Source: Eubacterium sp. 1001713B170207_170306_E7
GTDB lineage: Bacteria > Bacillota > Clostridia > Eubacteriales > Eubacteriaceae
Direction: 5' to 3'
Assembly: GCF_015547515.1 (NCBI RefSeq)
Contig: NZ_JADMVE010000003.1
Coordinates: 1-64,000 of the forward strand
DNA: 64,000 nucleotides
In this document: piece after piece, positions 43,255-52,765 of the stretch
How positions within the stretch are numbered: position 1 is the first letter of the stretch
Layout of the letters: every line of letters begins with the position of its first letter
Notes under the pieces: generated by a model
The model's input: the letters and a program-made list of their open reading frames with translations, nothing else
Database searches by the model: none
What the model was told of the DNA's origin: nothing
Made by a program: the position numbers and the translations under genes

Positions 43255-45018
43255 ATGGTAAAAACACTTTTGGGGCAGGTGAAGCAGTATAAAAAGGCTT
43301 CACTACTGACGCCCCTGTTTACGGCTCTGGAGGTTATGATGGAGGTCTTGATCCCCTGGATCACATCGCACATCATCGACCGAGGCATTGAGGCTGGAAA
43401 TATACAGCAGGTTTATTTTTACGGAGGGATCATGGTGGTCATGGCCATGGCAAGCCTGAGCTTTGGCATTCTGGCGGGCAAATACGCGGCCAGCGCATCA
43501 TCGGGGCTGGCCTGTAACCTGAGGGAGGGTATGTATGAAAATATTCAGCGCTTCTCCTTCTCAAACATCGACAAGTACAGTACGGCTGGGCTGGTCACAC
43601 GGCTTACCACAGACGTTACCAATGTGCAGAACGCCTATCAGATGATTCTGCGCATGTGCACCCGTGCGCCGCTGATGCTCATCAGCGCCATGGTCATGTG
43701 CTTTTTCATCAACACCCGGCTGAGCCTGGTTTTTGTGGCGGCCATTGTGGTTCTCGGCTTGGCTTTGGCATTGATTATTTTAAAGACCACTAAAATTTTT
43801 GACCAGGTTTTTAAAAAATACGATGCTCTGAACGAAAGCGTCCAGGAAAATGTATCGGCTATACGGGTGGTCAAGGCTTATGTCCGGGAGGACTATGAAA
43901 ACACCCGCTTTTCCAAAGCTGCCGCTAACCTGTACAGGCTTTTTGTTAAAGCGGAGGGGATTCTTGCCTTTAACAATCCAGTCATGATGTTTGTTATTTA
44001 TGGCTGTATCCTTGGAATTTCATGGCTCGGCGCTCAGATGATCGTGGTCGGCAGTCTGACAACCGGCGAATTGACCGCTATGTTCAGCTATATCATGAAC
44101 ATCATGATGTCTCTGATGATGTTGTCCATGATCTTTGTGATGGTGACCATGAGTCTTGCCAGCTGCCGCCGTATTGCCGAAGTGCTGGAGGAACTGGCCG
44201 ATATCAAGGACCCGGCGCGTCCTCTGACAGATGTAGAGAGCGGCAGCATTGATTTTGAACAGGTTCATTTCGCATATAAAAAGGGCAGTGGTAAGGAAAC
44301 CCTTTCAGCCATCGACCTTCACATCCACGCCGGTGAAACCATTGGCATTATCGGAGGCACGGGCAGCGGTAAGTCGAGTATGGTCAACCTTATCAGCCGG
44401 CTTTATGATGTGACAGACGGCAGGGTACTGGTGGGCGGTAGAGATGTCCGGGATTATGACCTGGAGGCCCTTAGAAATCAGGTGGCTGTCGTGCTTCAGA
44501 AAAATGTACTGTTCACAGGGACGATTCTGGATAATTTGCGCTGGGGGAATGAGCAGGCAACTCTGGAGGAATGCAAATATGCCTGCAAGCTGGCCTGTGC
44601 CGATACTTTTATCGAGCAGCTGCCCGACAAATACGATACGGTTATTGACCAGGGCGGCACCAATGTTTCCGGCGGACAGAAGCAGCGTATCTGCATTGCG
44701 CGGGCGCTCTTGAAAAAACCAAAGGTCTTGATCCTGGACGACTCTACCAGTGCGGTGGATACCGCTACAGATGCCCGTATACGGAGCGCTTTTATCAGCG
44801 AGATTCCAGGAACGACCAAGCTGATTATCGCCCAGCGTATCTCCAGCATCGAGGACGCTGACCGGGTCCTGGTGATGGACGAGGGGCGCGTTGACGCCTT
44901 TGACACACCGGATAATCTGCTGAAAACAAACGCCATCTACCAGGAAATTTATGCCTCTCAGGTAAACGGTAACGGAGATTTTGATGAGGGCAACATAGAA
45001 ATGGAGGCAGTAAGTTAA
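43255..45018 (+). CDS. Heterodimeric ABC exporter subunit with degenerate Walker B
   Basis: A 587-residue half-transporter: six membrane helices (residues ~15-310) then an NBD with Walker A GGTGSGKSS and signature NVSGGQKQR. The catalytic Glu after Walker B is Asp (LILDDSTSAVD), the degenerate-site feature of TM287-like subunits in asymmetric exporters. Its TAATG overlap with the next gene means the pair is made together. It probably exports a lipid, peptide or drug. Divergent from LysR. Confidence 0.92.
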   Translation: MVKTLLGQVKQYKKASLLTPLFTALEVMMEVLIPWITSHIIDRGIEAGNIQQVYFYGGIMVVMAMASLSFGILAGKYAASASSGLACNLREGMYENIQRFSFSNIDKYSTAGLVTRLTTDVTNVQNAYQMILRMCTRAPLMLISAMVMCFFINTRLSLVFVAAIVVLGLALALIILKTTKIFDQVFKKYDALNESVQENVSAIRVVKAYVREDYENTRFSKAAANLYRLFVKAEGILAFNNPVMMFVIYGCILGISWLGAQMIVVGSLTTGELTAMFSYIMNIMMSLMMLSMIFVMVTMSLASCRRIAEVLEELADIKDPARPLTDVESGSIDFEQVHFAYKKGSGKETLSAIDLHIHAGETIGIIGGTGSGKSSMVNLISRLYDVTDGRVLVGGRDVRDYDLEALRNQVAVVLQKNVLFTGTILDNLRWGNEQATLEECKYACKLACADTFIEQLPDKYDTVIDQGGTNVSGGQKQRICIARALLKKPKVLILDDSTSAVDTATDARIRSAFISEIPGTTKLIIAQRISSIEDADRVLVMDEGRVDAFDTPDNLLKTNAIYQEIYASQVNGNGDFDEGNIEMEAVS

Positions 45019-46904
45019 TGAATAAAATCAAAAAAGACGGTCTGAGCATAAAGGCTCTCGGCCGTATTCTGGCAATGATTGTAAGAAACTACAAAGTAAC
45101 CACAGTGGTGGTGCTTTTATGTATTTTTGGCTCGACTCTGATCACAGTCAAAGGAACCTTGTTTATGCAGACCTTGATTGATGATTATATTATCCCTCTG
45201 ACCGGTTCAGCCAGCCCTGATTTTGAACCTCTGGCCACAGCACTTGTCCGTCTGGCCTGCATGTACCTCATCGGTGTGGGGCTGGCCTTTTCCTATAACC
45301 GCATCATGGTCAATGTGAGCCAAGGCACGCTTAAAAAGCTCAGAATTAAGCTTTTTACCCATATGGAGGCATTACCCATCAAGTATTTTGATACCCACGC
45401 CCACGGTGATATCATGTCGGTTTACACCAACGATGTCGATACTCTCCGCCAGCTTATCAGTCAGAGTCTCCCGCAGATTATCCAGTCCATTGTCAGCATA
45501 ATCACAACCTTTGTAAGTATGCTGCTTCTGGACATCCCCCTGACACTGGTGACGCTGGCCATGACAGCGGTTATGCTGGCCGCGACATCAAAGCTCGGCG
45601 GAAAATCAGGCGCTTATTTTGCGGCGCAGCAGAGGGATCTGGGCAATGTGAACGGCTATATTGAGGAAATGATGAGCGGCCAGAAGGTCGTCAAGGTTTT
45701 CTGTCATGAGGAAAAAAGCCTGGAAGGCTTCAGAGAGCGCAATGACCATCTCCGTGAGAGTGCCAACAGTGCCAACAAGTTCGCCAATATTCTCATGCCT
45801 GTCAATGCAAATCTGGGCAATATCAACTATGTGCTGTGCGCTATTGTGGGCGCGGTGCTGGCTTTGAGCGGCAGCGTAAGCATGACTCTGGGGACACTGG
45901 TGTCCTTCCTCACTCTGAATAAAAGCTTTACCCAGCCCATCACCCAGGTCAGCCAGCAGCTCAACAGCATTGTCATGGCTCTGGCAGGGGCTGACCGTAT
46001 CTTCAACCTCCTGGAGGAAAAGCCAGAGACTGACGACGGTTATGTCGAACTGGTAAACGCAGTGGAGCAGCCGGACGGCACTCTTTTAGAGAGTGCAGAA
46101 CGCACAGGCGTCTGGGCGTGGAAGCACCCGCACAGGGCGGAGGAGACTGTTACCTACAAACGGCTGGAAGGGGAGGTTACCTTCAACGGAGTCGATTTTG
46201 GCTACGACGATATTCATATGGTACTGCATGACATTCGACTTTTTGCCGAACCAGGGCAGAAGATCGCCTTTGTGGGCAGTACCGGCGCGGGAAAGACGAC
46301 CATCACCAATCTGATCAACCGCTTTTACGATATACAGGATGGAAAAATACGCTATGACGGCATTAACATCAACAAGATCAAAAAGGCCGATCTGCGGCGC
46401 TCGCTGGGCATTGTTCTACAGGATACCCATCTTTTTACAGGTACCGTTATGGACAATATCCGTTTTGGACGGCTCGACGCCACCGATGAGGACTGTATCG
46501 CAGCTGCGAAGCTGGCCAATGCAGACGGCTTTATAAAACGTCTGCCAGATGGCTACCAGACCATGCTTACCGGTGACGGAGGAAGCCTGAGCCAGGGACA
46601 AAGACAGCTGCTGTCTATCGCAAGAGCTGCGGTTGCCGATCCGCCGGTGCTCATTCTGGACGAGGCCACCAGCTCCATCGACACCCGTACCGAAGCCATG
46701 GTGCAGGAGGGAATGGACCGTCTGATGAAGGGAAGAACGACCTTTGTCATCGCCCACCGCCTCTCCACTGTCCGCAATGCAGACTGCATCATGGTGCTGG
46801 AAAACGGCCGCATTATTGAGCGCGGTACCCACGACGAACTCATTGCCGGGGAGGGTAAATATTACGAACTTTATACCGGAAACTTTGCCGAGGAGGCAGC
46901 CTGA
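45018..46904 (+). CDS. Heterodimeric ABC exporter subunit with canonical Walker B
   Basis: A 628-residue partner of the previous protein (TM288/LmrD-like). Six-helix domain, then Walker A GSTGAGKTT, signature SLSQGQRQL (an accepted variant of LSGGQ) and an intact Walker B plus Glu (LILDEATSSID). It carries an extra ~40-residue linker (around residues 345-385) between membrane and nucleotide domains, common in this subclass. Followed by a terminator hairpin at 47043. Confidence 0.92.
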   Translation: MNKIKKDGLSIKALGRILAMIVRNYKVTTVVVLLCIFGSTLITVKGTLFMQTLIDDYIIPLTGSASPDFEPLATALVRLACMYLIGVGLAFSYNRIMVNVSQGTLKKLRIKLFTHMEALPIKYFDTHAHGDIMSVYTNDVDTLRQLISQSLPQIIQSIVSIITTFVSMLLLDIPLTLVTLAMTAVMLAATSKLGGKSGAYFAAQQRDLGNVNGYIEEMMSGQKVVKVFCHEEKSLEGFRERNDHLRESANSANKFANILMPVNANLGNINYVLCAIVGAVLALSGSVSMTLGTLVSFLTLNKSFTQPITQVSQQLNSIVMALAGADRIFNLLEEKPETDDGYVELVNAVEQPDGTLLESAERTGVWAWKHPHRAEETVTYKRLEGEVTFNGVDFGYDDIHMVLHDIRLFAEPGQKIAFVGSTGAGKTTITNLINRFYDIQDGKIRYDGININKIKKADLRRSLGIVLQDTHLFTGTVMDNIRFGRLDATDEDCIAAAKLANADGFIKRLPDGYQTMLTGDGGSLSQGQRQLLSIARAAVADPPVLILDEATSSIDTRTEAMVQEGMDRLMKGRTTFVIAHRLSTVRNADCIMVLENGRIIERGTHDELIAGEGKYYELYTGNFAEEAA

Positions 46905-47042
46905 GCCCAGAGGAAAACCAATTGCTCCCCAAAGACAGAGAATAAGCCGTTTGGACAGTTTTTCTGTCTGAACAGATTTATTTTGTCCGGATGGAGCAGA
47001 CGGCAGACAAAAGGTTATGCTACACTAAATATGCTTATGAAA

Positions 47043-47070
47043 GGGCTCCATGCAGATGGAGTCCTTCTTT
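47043..47070 (+). terminator. Hairpin with T-rich tail after the ABC exporter pair
   Basis: gggctccat (47043-47051) pairs with atggagtcc (47056-47064) around GCAG, followed by ttcttt. Probably ends transcription of the LysR-linked exporter operon before the iron-box-like palindrome. Confidence 0.65.
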
Positions 47071-47080
47071 AAAAAAATCT

Positions 47081-47098
47081 AGTTAGGTAAAACTAACT
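47081..47098. promoter_or_regulatory. DtxR/iron-box-like palindrome before the ECF operon
   Basis: AGTTAG-GTAAAA-CTAACT is a perfect inverted repeat with 6-bp arms, 19 bp before the S-component start. The TTAGG...CTAA halves recall sites of DtxR-family metal repressors. Spacing differs from the classic corynebacterial box, so the assignment is inference supported by the siderophore-like gene content downstream. Confidence 0.5.
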
Positions 47099-47117
47099 GA
47101 AACAGGAGGAAGTTTAC

Positions 47118-47699
47118 ATGAACAACAGGCTTCAGGCAAAGGATCTGATTAATGTGGGCATTTTTACGGCCATTCTTTTTGTTATCTGCATGGGTGTCGC
47201 CATGGTAGGTTATATTCCCATTTTTGTACCGCTGCTCTCAGTGATCGTTCCCTTTGTGGGCGGTATACCTTTTATGCTGTTTTTGACAAGGGTCAGGAAA
47301 TTTGGAATGGTACTCATCATGGCTGCCATTATCGGTATTATCATGTGTCTGATGGGTATGGGGTTATGGGCCTTGATCACTGCGCCGGTCAGCGGCCTGC
47401 TGGCAGAGCTGGTGCTGAAGTCCGGCGGTTATACCAGCGCCAGAAAGGGCGTTTTAAGCTACGGCGTGTTTTCCGTGTGGCTCATTGGCAATTACATTCC
47501 TATCGTGGTCAACCGGGGAAGCTATTTTGATATGCTGGTCTCCGGGTATGGACAGGAATACGCTAATACGCTCATGGCCTACATTCCAAATTGGAGCCTT
47601 CTGCCGCTTCTGGCCGCCTGCTTTATCTCGGGTATTTTAGGGGCTGTGCTGGGCAAAGCAGTGTTCAAAAAACACTTTATGAAGGCCGGGATTGTCTGA
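47118..47699 (+). CDS. ECF transporter S component (MptD-like)
   Basis: A 193-residue membrane protein with about six helices, starting LQAKDLINVGIFTAILFVICMG, the pattern of ECF substrate-binding components of the MptD group. It contains no cobalt- or vitamin-specific motif that I recognise. CAGGAGGAAG ribosome-binding site. The stop overlaps the T-component start (TGATG). The downstream AraC and YbtPQ-like genes suggest a metal-chelate substrate. Confidence 0.82.
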   Translation: MNNRLQAKDLINVGIFTAILFVICMGVAMVGYIPIFVPLLSVIVPFVGGIPFMLFLTRVRKFGMVLIMAAIIGIIMCLMGMGLWALITAPVSGLLAELVLKSGGYTSARKGVLSYGVFSVWLIGNYIPIVVNRGSYFDMLVSGYGQEYANTLMAYIPNWSLLPLLAACFISGILGAVLGKAVFKKHFMKAGIV

Positions 47700-48433
47700 T
47701 GGCACAGGCGCGTACCAATACGGATGTTTTTGGCGGCCTGTCTCTTGACCCAAGAACAAAAATGCTTTTGGTGGTCACCGTTTCCACGGTTGTCATTGGC
47801 GGGGGGAACGGCGGCGTTATGAATTTTGTCAAGCCGGCCCTCACGCTGGTCCCTTTTATACTGCTGTTGGCCTCAAAAAAGTGGGGCGCTGCGTTTGGAT
47901 ACTTAGCCGCTTACACGGCAGCCTTCTGCGGCGAGCTGTTTCTGGTGCCTGTCACCACAGGCTTTCTGAATTTTATCATCGTTGCAACCTGTGGCCTGTT
48001 CGCCCGGTTTATGCCTGGGATTATGATGGGGTACTTTCTGGTAAATACCACTACGGTCAGTGCCTTTATGGCAGCCATGGCCCGGATGCGCGTCACACCG
48101 AAGCTATCCATCCCCATGTCAGTCATGTTCCGCTTTTTTCCGACAGTCCGGGAGGAGTATGGAGCCATTGGAGACGCTATGCGGATGCGGGGGATCCGCT
48201 TTGGCGGCGGTAAGGCAGGCGCCATGCTTGAATACCGCCTGGTACCGCTCATGATGTCCTGCGTGAAGATTGGAGAGGAGCTCTCAGCGGCCGCTCTGAC
48301 AAGGGGGCTTGGCGCACCTGTGCAGCGGACCAATATCTGCCGGATTGGGTTTCGTCTGGTTGACATTCTGGCCATTGTTTTATGCGTCGCCAGTCTGACG
48401 GTATTTGTATTGAATAAATTTGCGCTTCTGTGA
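47699..48433 (+). CDS. ECF transporter T component
   Basis: A 244-residue energy-coupling membrane subunit. Coupling-helix motifs MRMRGIRFGG and AALTRGLGAP (the Ala-Arg-Gly signatures of EcfT/CbiQ) near residues 160 and 200. The open frame extends upstream inside the S component, but the ATG at 47699, overlapping its stop, is the natural start. It belongs with the double ATPase that follows. Confidence 0.88.
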   Translation: MAQARTNTDVFGGLSLDPRTKMLLVVTVSTVVIGGGNGGVMNFVKPALTLVPFILLLASKKWGAAFGYLAAYTAAFCGELFLVPVTTGFLNFIIVATCGLFARFMPGIMMGYFLVNTTTVSAFMAAMARMRVTPKLSIPMSVMFRFFPTVREEYGAIGDAMRMRGIRFGGGKAGAMLEYRLVPLMMSCVKIGEELSAAALTRGLGAPVQRTNICRIGFRLVDILAIVLCVASLTVFVLNKFALL

Positions 48434-48440
48434 GGTGAGT

Positions 48441-49940
48441 ATGATTATATTTGAAAAGGCGTCCTTTTTCTACGGACAGGATAAAAAAGAGGCAGACCTG
48501 GACAGCCTAAGCCTCACCATCGCCGACGGTGAGGTAGTTTTGCTGTGCGGCGAATCGGGCTGTGGCAAAACCACCCTGACCCGCCTGATTAATGGCTTGA
48601 TTCCGCATTACTACGAAGGCAGGCTGTCTGGCAGTATCACGGTCAACGGCCTGAATATCAGGAATGCGCCTCTGTACGAAACCGCAAAAATGGTCGGCTC
48701 CGTGTTCCAGAATCCCCGATCACAGTTTTTTAATGTGGATACCACCAGCGAGCTGGCCTTTGGCTGTGAGAACCTGGGTCTGCCGGAGGCTGAGATACAC
48801 CGACGGCTAAAAAGCACAACCGAAGCATTTGGGCTTGATTCGCTTTGCGGCAGAAATATTTTTAAGCTTTCTGGCGGTGAAAAGCAGAAAATTGCCTGCG
48901 GCTCTGTGGCGGCGCTGCACCCGGAGGTTATGGTTCTGGATGAACCCTCCTCTAACCTGGACACTGCCTCTATAAAGGAACTGAAAAAAGTTATCCGCCA
49001 ATGGAAAGCCCAGGGAAAAACCATCGTGGTGGCAGAGCATCGTCTTTATTATCTGGAGGGCTTGGCGGACAGAGTGGTCTGTATGAAAAAGGGCCGGATT
49101 GACAGGATTTATACAGGCCGGGAGTTTTACAGCCTGCCGCACCACAGACTGGAGGAGATGGGCCTGAGGGCACTTTCCATGTCGGGCCTTTCAAAGGTAA
49201 GGGCAGTCGAAACAAGCGTTAAAAAGACCATGCGTCTTGAACAGTTCCAGTTTGCCTATCCCCATTGTCCTCCAGCGCTGTCTATCGGACAGGCCGATGT
49301 GCCGGAACGCGGCGTTATCGGTATCATCGGACACAATGGCGCGGGTAAGTCTACCTTTGCGCGCAGTCTCTGCGGCCTGCAGAAGAGGGATAAAGGAATT
49401 GTGCGCTACAAAGGAACCGCGATGAAGTCTAAAAAACGACTCTCGGCCTGTTATATGGTTATGCAGGATGTTAACCACCAGCTTTTTACAGAAAGTGTGC
49501 TGGATGAAGTTCTGCTCTCCATGAAGCAGGAAACCCCGGAACGGGCATCCTCCATTCTGGAATCCCTTGACCTGCTGGAATATAAGGAAAAGCATCCTAT
49601 GGCACTGTCAGGCGGGCAGAAGCAGCGTGTCGCTGTGGCCTCGGCCGTTGCCTCACAGCGGAAGATCATTGTTTTTGACGAACCGACCAGCGGGCTGGAT
49701 CTGCGGCATATGCAGGAAGTGTCCGGCAATATACGCGTTCTTGCAGAGCAGGGCAGAACCGTCTTTGTGGTTACTCATGACCCTGAGCTTATTCTGTCAT
49801 GCTGCACACATATCCTTCATATCGATCACGGCAGACTGGTGGGAAATTATCCCCTTGACGCAGCGGGAAGGAATATAATGCTTGACTTCTTTTTAAAAAG
49901 CAGCGAGGAGATGGAAGGAGGACAAGACCATGCATTTTGA
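48441..49940 (+). CDS. ECF transporter ATPase with two fused NBDs
   Basis: A 499-residue ABC protein with two nucleotide-binding domains in one chain, replacing the usual EcfA/EcfA' pair. NBD1: Walker A GESGCGKTT, signature KLSGGEKQK, Walker B VMVLDEPSSNLD. NBD2: Walker A GHNGAGKST, QDVNHQLF Q-loop, signature ALSGGQKQR, Walker B IIVFDEPTSGLD. The ATG at 48441 with GAGGTG ahead is preferred over a TTG at 48420. It overlaps the AraC gene by 11 bp. Confidence 0.9.
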   Translation: MIIFEKASFFYGQDKKEADLDSLSLTIADGEVVLLCGESGCGKTTLTRLINGLIPHYYEGRLSGSITVNGLNIRNAPLYETAKMVGSVFQNPRSQFFNVDTTSELAFGCENLGLPEAEIHRRLKSTTEAFGLDSLCGRNIFKLSGGEKQKIACGSVAALHPEVMVLDEPSSNLDTASIKELKKVIRQWKAQGKTIVVAEHRLYYLEGLADRVVCMKKGRIDRIYTGREFYSLPHHRLEEMGLRALSMSGLSKVRAVETSVKKTMRLEQFQFAYPHCPPALSIGQADVPERGVIGIIGHNGAGKSTFARSLCGLQKRDKGIVRYKGTAMKSKKRLSACYMVMQDVNHQLFTESVLDEVLLSMKQETPERASSILESLDLLEYKEKHPMALSGGQKQRVAVASAVASQRKIIVFDEPTSGLDLRHMQEVSGNIRVLAEQGRTVFVVTHDPELILSCCTHILHIDHGRLVGNYPLDAAGRNIMLDFFLKSSEEMEGGQDHAF

Positions 49941-50925
49941 CCGGGAAGCGATGGGACCAAACGTTTCGCTGATCTGTCAGGATGAGCGCTGTACAGTTTA
50001 TCAGGTAAAGGAAGACAGCGGGGAGGGCGTGATGACCGCCTACGATGTATTCCCAGGTGTGTATCTCCTATACAACGATTTTCATATGGAAAAATGTTTT
50101 TCAGAGTTTAAACCTGATGTGGACTTGTTTTGTATCGACCACTGCCGTGAGGGACGGATTGAGTGGGAGATCATAAAAAATAAATTCATCTATCTCGAAG
50201 CCGGAGACCTGCAGATGAACACCCGAAAGCATCACGTCTGTGATTTTAGCTTTCCTTTGAGGCATTATCATGGCATCACGGTTGGCTTTTATATGGAAAA
50301 AGCCATGGAGGCGCTGCCGCATGTCCTGGAGGGATTCCCTGTTGACCTTGAAAAAATCCAGAAAAAACTCTGCGGGGACGAGCGCCCATTTGTCATGCGG
50401 GCAGGCGCAGGAGTAGAGCACATTTTTTCTGAACTCTACACTGTCCCGGAACATTTGAGGATGAGCTACTTTAAGATCAAGGTGCTCGAACTTCTTTTGT
50501 TTCTGGACGCGCTGGAGGTTGCCCAGAACAGCGATGAGCGGCCGTATTTTTATAAGACACAGGTCGAAAAAGTCAAGGCTATTGTTCGGCTTCTGACCGA
50601 CAATTTGGAGCACCACTACACATTAAAAGAGCTTTCCGAGCGCTTTGAATTTCCCCTCACCTCCATGAAACTTTGCTTTAAAGGGGTTTATGGAACCTCT
50701 GTTTATGCCTATATGAAGGAATACCGGATGAACGCCGCCGCACTCATGCTCCAGGAAACCAATGAAAATATCGTTTCGATCGCCAACCGGGTAGGGTATG
50801 AAAATCCCAGTAAATTTGCAGCGGCCTTTCAATCTGTTATGGGCATGTGCCCGGCAGAGTATCGCAAATCCGTCGTCCGAATGGAGCGGCATTGGCAGAA
50901 ACGGAGCAGACAAGAAGTGCAGTGA
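49930..50925 (+). CDS. AraC-family regulator
   Basis: A 331-residue regulator with a long N-terminal sensory domain (~residues 1-220, with no clear cupin motif) and a C-terminal double HTH: TLKELSERFEFPLTSMKLCFK and ENIVSIANRVGYENPSKFAAAFQ. AAGGAGG precedes the ATG. Placed between the ECF importer and the paired ABC genes. By position it resembles YbtA of the yersiniabactin locus, which activates transport genes when the siderophore is bound. Confidence 0.88.
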   Translation: MHFDREAMGPNVSLICQDERCTVYQVKEDSGEGVMTAYDVFPGVYLLYNDFHMEKCFSEFKPDVDLFCIDHCREGRIEWEIIKNKFIYLEAGDLQMNTRKHHVCDFSFPLRHYHGITVGFYMEKAMEALPHVLEGFPVDLEKIQKKLCGDERPFVMRAGAGVEHIFSELYTVPEHLRMSYFKIKVLELLLFLDALEVAQNSDERPYFYKTQVEKVKAIVRLLTDNLEHHYTLKELSERFEFPLTSMKLCFKGVYGTSVYAYMKEYRMNAAALMLQETNENIVSIANRVGYENPSKFAAAFQSVMGMCPAEYRKSVVRMERHWQKRSRQEVQ

Positions 50926-50937
50926 TTGAGTATAATA

Positions 50938-50976
50938 CGGATGGTTCTTAAAAAGGACTGTCCGTTATTATTTTTT
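50938..50976 (+). terminator. Attenuator-like hairpin between AraC and the ABC pair
   Basis: cggatggttct pairs with aggactgtccg (three G-U pairs) and is followed by ttattatttttt. It lies 10 nt before the ribosome-binding site of the next gene, so read-through or a local promoter must feed the ABC pair. Confidence 0.7.
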
Positions 50977-50989
50977 AGGAGGCGAAAGC

Positions 50990-52765
50990 ATGAAGAAAAA
51001 AGGAACCTTTCAGAGTATCTTTTCGTTTGCGGCTGAGTGCAGGAAAAAGATGCTTTTGTCTGTGATCTGCGCTGTGGTAAGCGTGCTGGGTGGGCTGGTG
51101 CCTTATCTCGGCGTTTATCAGATAATCCTGCTGTTTTTTAAGGGGACGCCCGAAGTTAGGAGTATCCTGTCCTGGGCGGCGGTGTGCGTGGCGGGGTATA
51201 TCGTAAAGCTGGTGTTTTACGGTATTTCAACAACCTTTTCCCACATGTCGGCGTACCAGATTTTGGAGAGCATACGCCTGGCACTGACCGATAAGCTGAT
51301 GCGCGCGCCCCTCGGAACGGTTTTATCCAGAACAGCCGGCGGTCTTAAAAGTATTTTTGTCGATAGGGTAGAAACCATTGAGCTTCCGTTGGGCCACCTG
51401 ATTCCAGAGGGGATTTCAAATCTGCTGCTGCCAGTCTGTGTGTTTATTTATATGATCAGCATTGACTGGCGTATTGCCTTGGCATCGCTGGCCTGCATCC
51501 CGCCCGGAGTGCTGGTCTATGCCGTCATGATGCGCAGCTACAACAGCCAGTACGCGAGATTTATGGAATCCAGCCGCCATGTCAACAGTGTGATTGTGGA
51601 GTATGTTGAGGGGATACAGGTCATCAAAGCCTTTAACCAGTCCTCAAGCTCCTATGAGAAATTCACCAGAGCAGTGGGAGATTTTAAGGACTTTACCCTT
51701 GACTGGTTCCGATCAACCTGGGGTCTCATGAATCTGGGAAACGCTATTCTGCCCAGCACCCTGCTTGGCATCCTGCCGGTGGGGATGCTTCTGTATATTT
51801 ACGGAGCTCTCACACCTGCGGAACTGACCCTGTGCATGATTCTCTCCATGAGTATCGTGGGGCCGGTAAGCTGGTTCACCACAGCGGTTAATGATTTTAA
51901 ATCTATCCAGTATGCCATTAACGATGTCAATCAGCTGATGGAGCTTCCAGAGCTCACGGAAGAGAAGAAAAATGTCGGTTTGAAAAACTACACGGTTTCG
52001 CTGAAGGATGTGAGCTTTGCCTACAACGACAGAGATGGCGATGTGCTGAAAAATATCAGCCTGTTCCTGCCGCAGGGCAGCTTTACCGCGCTGGTAGGTC
52101 CCTCTGGCGGTGGGAAATCCACGGTCGCCCGGTTGATTGCCCGGTTTTGGGATGTGGGGGATGGAAGTATCACCATTGGCGGTGTTGATATCAGAAAAAT
52201 TCCGTTGCCCCAGCTTGCGGATACGGTGAGCTTTGTCACTCAGGATAATTTTTTGTTTAACTGCTCACTGCTTGAAAACATCCGTCTCGGCAAACCGTCA
52301 GCCACAGACGAGGAGGTTTTTGAGGCGGCCAGAGCGGCGCAGTGCGAGCACTTTGTCAGTCGTCTGGAAAAGGGCTGGAGCACAACCGCGGGAGAAGCCG
52401 GCAAAAAGCTTTCCGGCGGCGAACGCCAGCGCATTGCCATTGCCAGGGCTATTTTAAAGAATGCTCCAGTGGTTATCCTCGACGAGGCCACAGCCTTTAC
52501 AGACCCCGAGAATGAGGCACAGCTGCAACGTTCCATCGCGGCACTGACAGAGGGAAAAACCCTGCTTGTTATCGCGCACCGGCTGTCAACCATTCAGAAC
52601 GCCGACAGAATTGTCGTCTTGGAAAAAGGACAGATTACTGCCGAGGGCACGCAGCAGGAGCTTTTGGAAGGTTGCGCCCTGTACCGGGATATGTGGCAAG
52701 CCCATGTCGGCGCGAGGCGGTGGGCAGCCGGAAAAGAGATGAAAGGAGGAGTGACAGATGTTTAA
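50990..52765 (+). CDS. ABC transporter, YbtP/IrtA-like half-transporter
   Basis: A 591-residue protein with an exporter-fold membrane domain (six helices) and an NBD: Walker A GPSGGGKST, signature KLSGGERQR, Walker B VVILDEATAFTDPENE. The D-loop form TDPENE is typical of the YbtP/IrtA group, exporter-fold proteins that import ferric siderophores. It overlaps the partner gene by 8 bp. A drug-exporter function is the main alternative; the neighbouring ECF and AraC genes favour uptake. Confidence 0.85.
   Translation: MKKKGTFQSIFSFAAECRKKMLLSVICAVVSVLGGLVPYLGVYQIILLFFKGTPEVRSILSWAAVCVAGYIVKLVFYGISTTFSHMSAYQILESIRLALTDKLMRAPLGTVLSRTAGGLKSIFVDRVETIELPLGHLIPEGISNLLLPVCVFIYMISIDWRIALASLACIPPGVLVYAVMMRSYNSQYARFMESSRHVNSVIVEYVEGIQVIKAFNQSSSSYEKFTRAVGDFKDFTLDWFRSTWGLMNLGNAILPSTLLGILPVGMLLYIYGALTPAELTLCMILSMSIVGPVSWFTTAVNDFKSIQYAINDVNQLMELPELTEEKKNVGLKNYTVSLKDVSFAYNDRDGDVLKNISLFLPQGSFTALVGPSGGGKSTVARLIARFWDVGDGSITIGGVDIRKIPLPQLADTVSFVTQDNFLFNCSLLENIRLGKPSATDEEVFEAARAAQCEHFVSRLEKGWSTTAGEAGKKLSGGERQRIAIARAILKNAPVVILDEATAFTDPENEAQLQRSIAALTEGKTLLVIAHRLSTIQNADRIVVLEKGQITAEGTQQELLEGCALYRDMWQAHVGARRWAAGKEMKGGVTDV

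Noticed and set aside
50926-50938. TTGAGTATAA resembling the GntR-type sites at 35609 and 35682
   Set aside because: Only the left half matches (10 bases), there is no palindromic partner, and it lies in an unrelated operon within a terminator-like stem.
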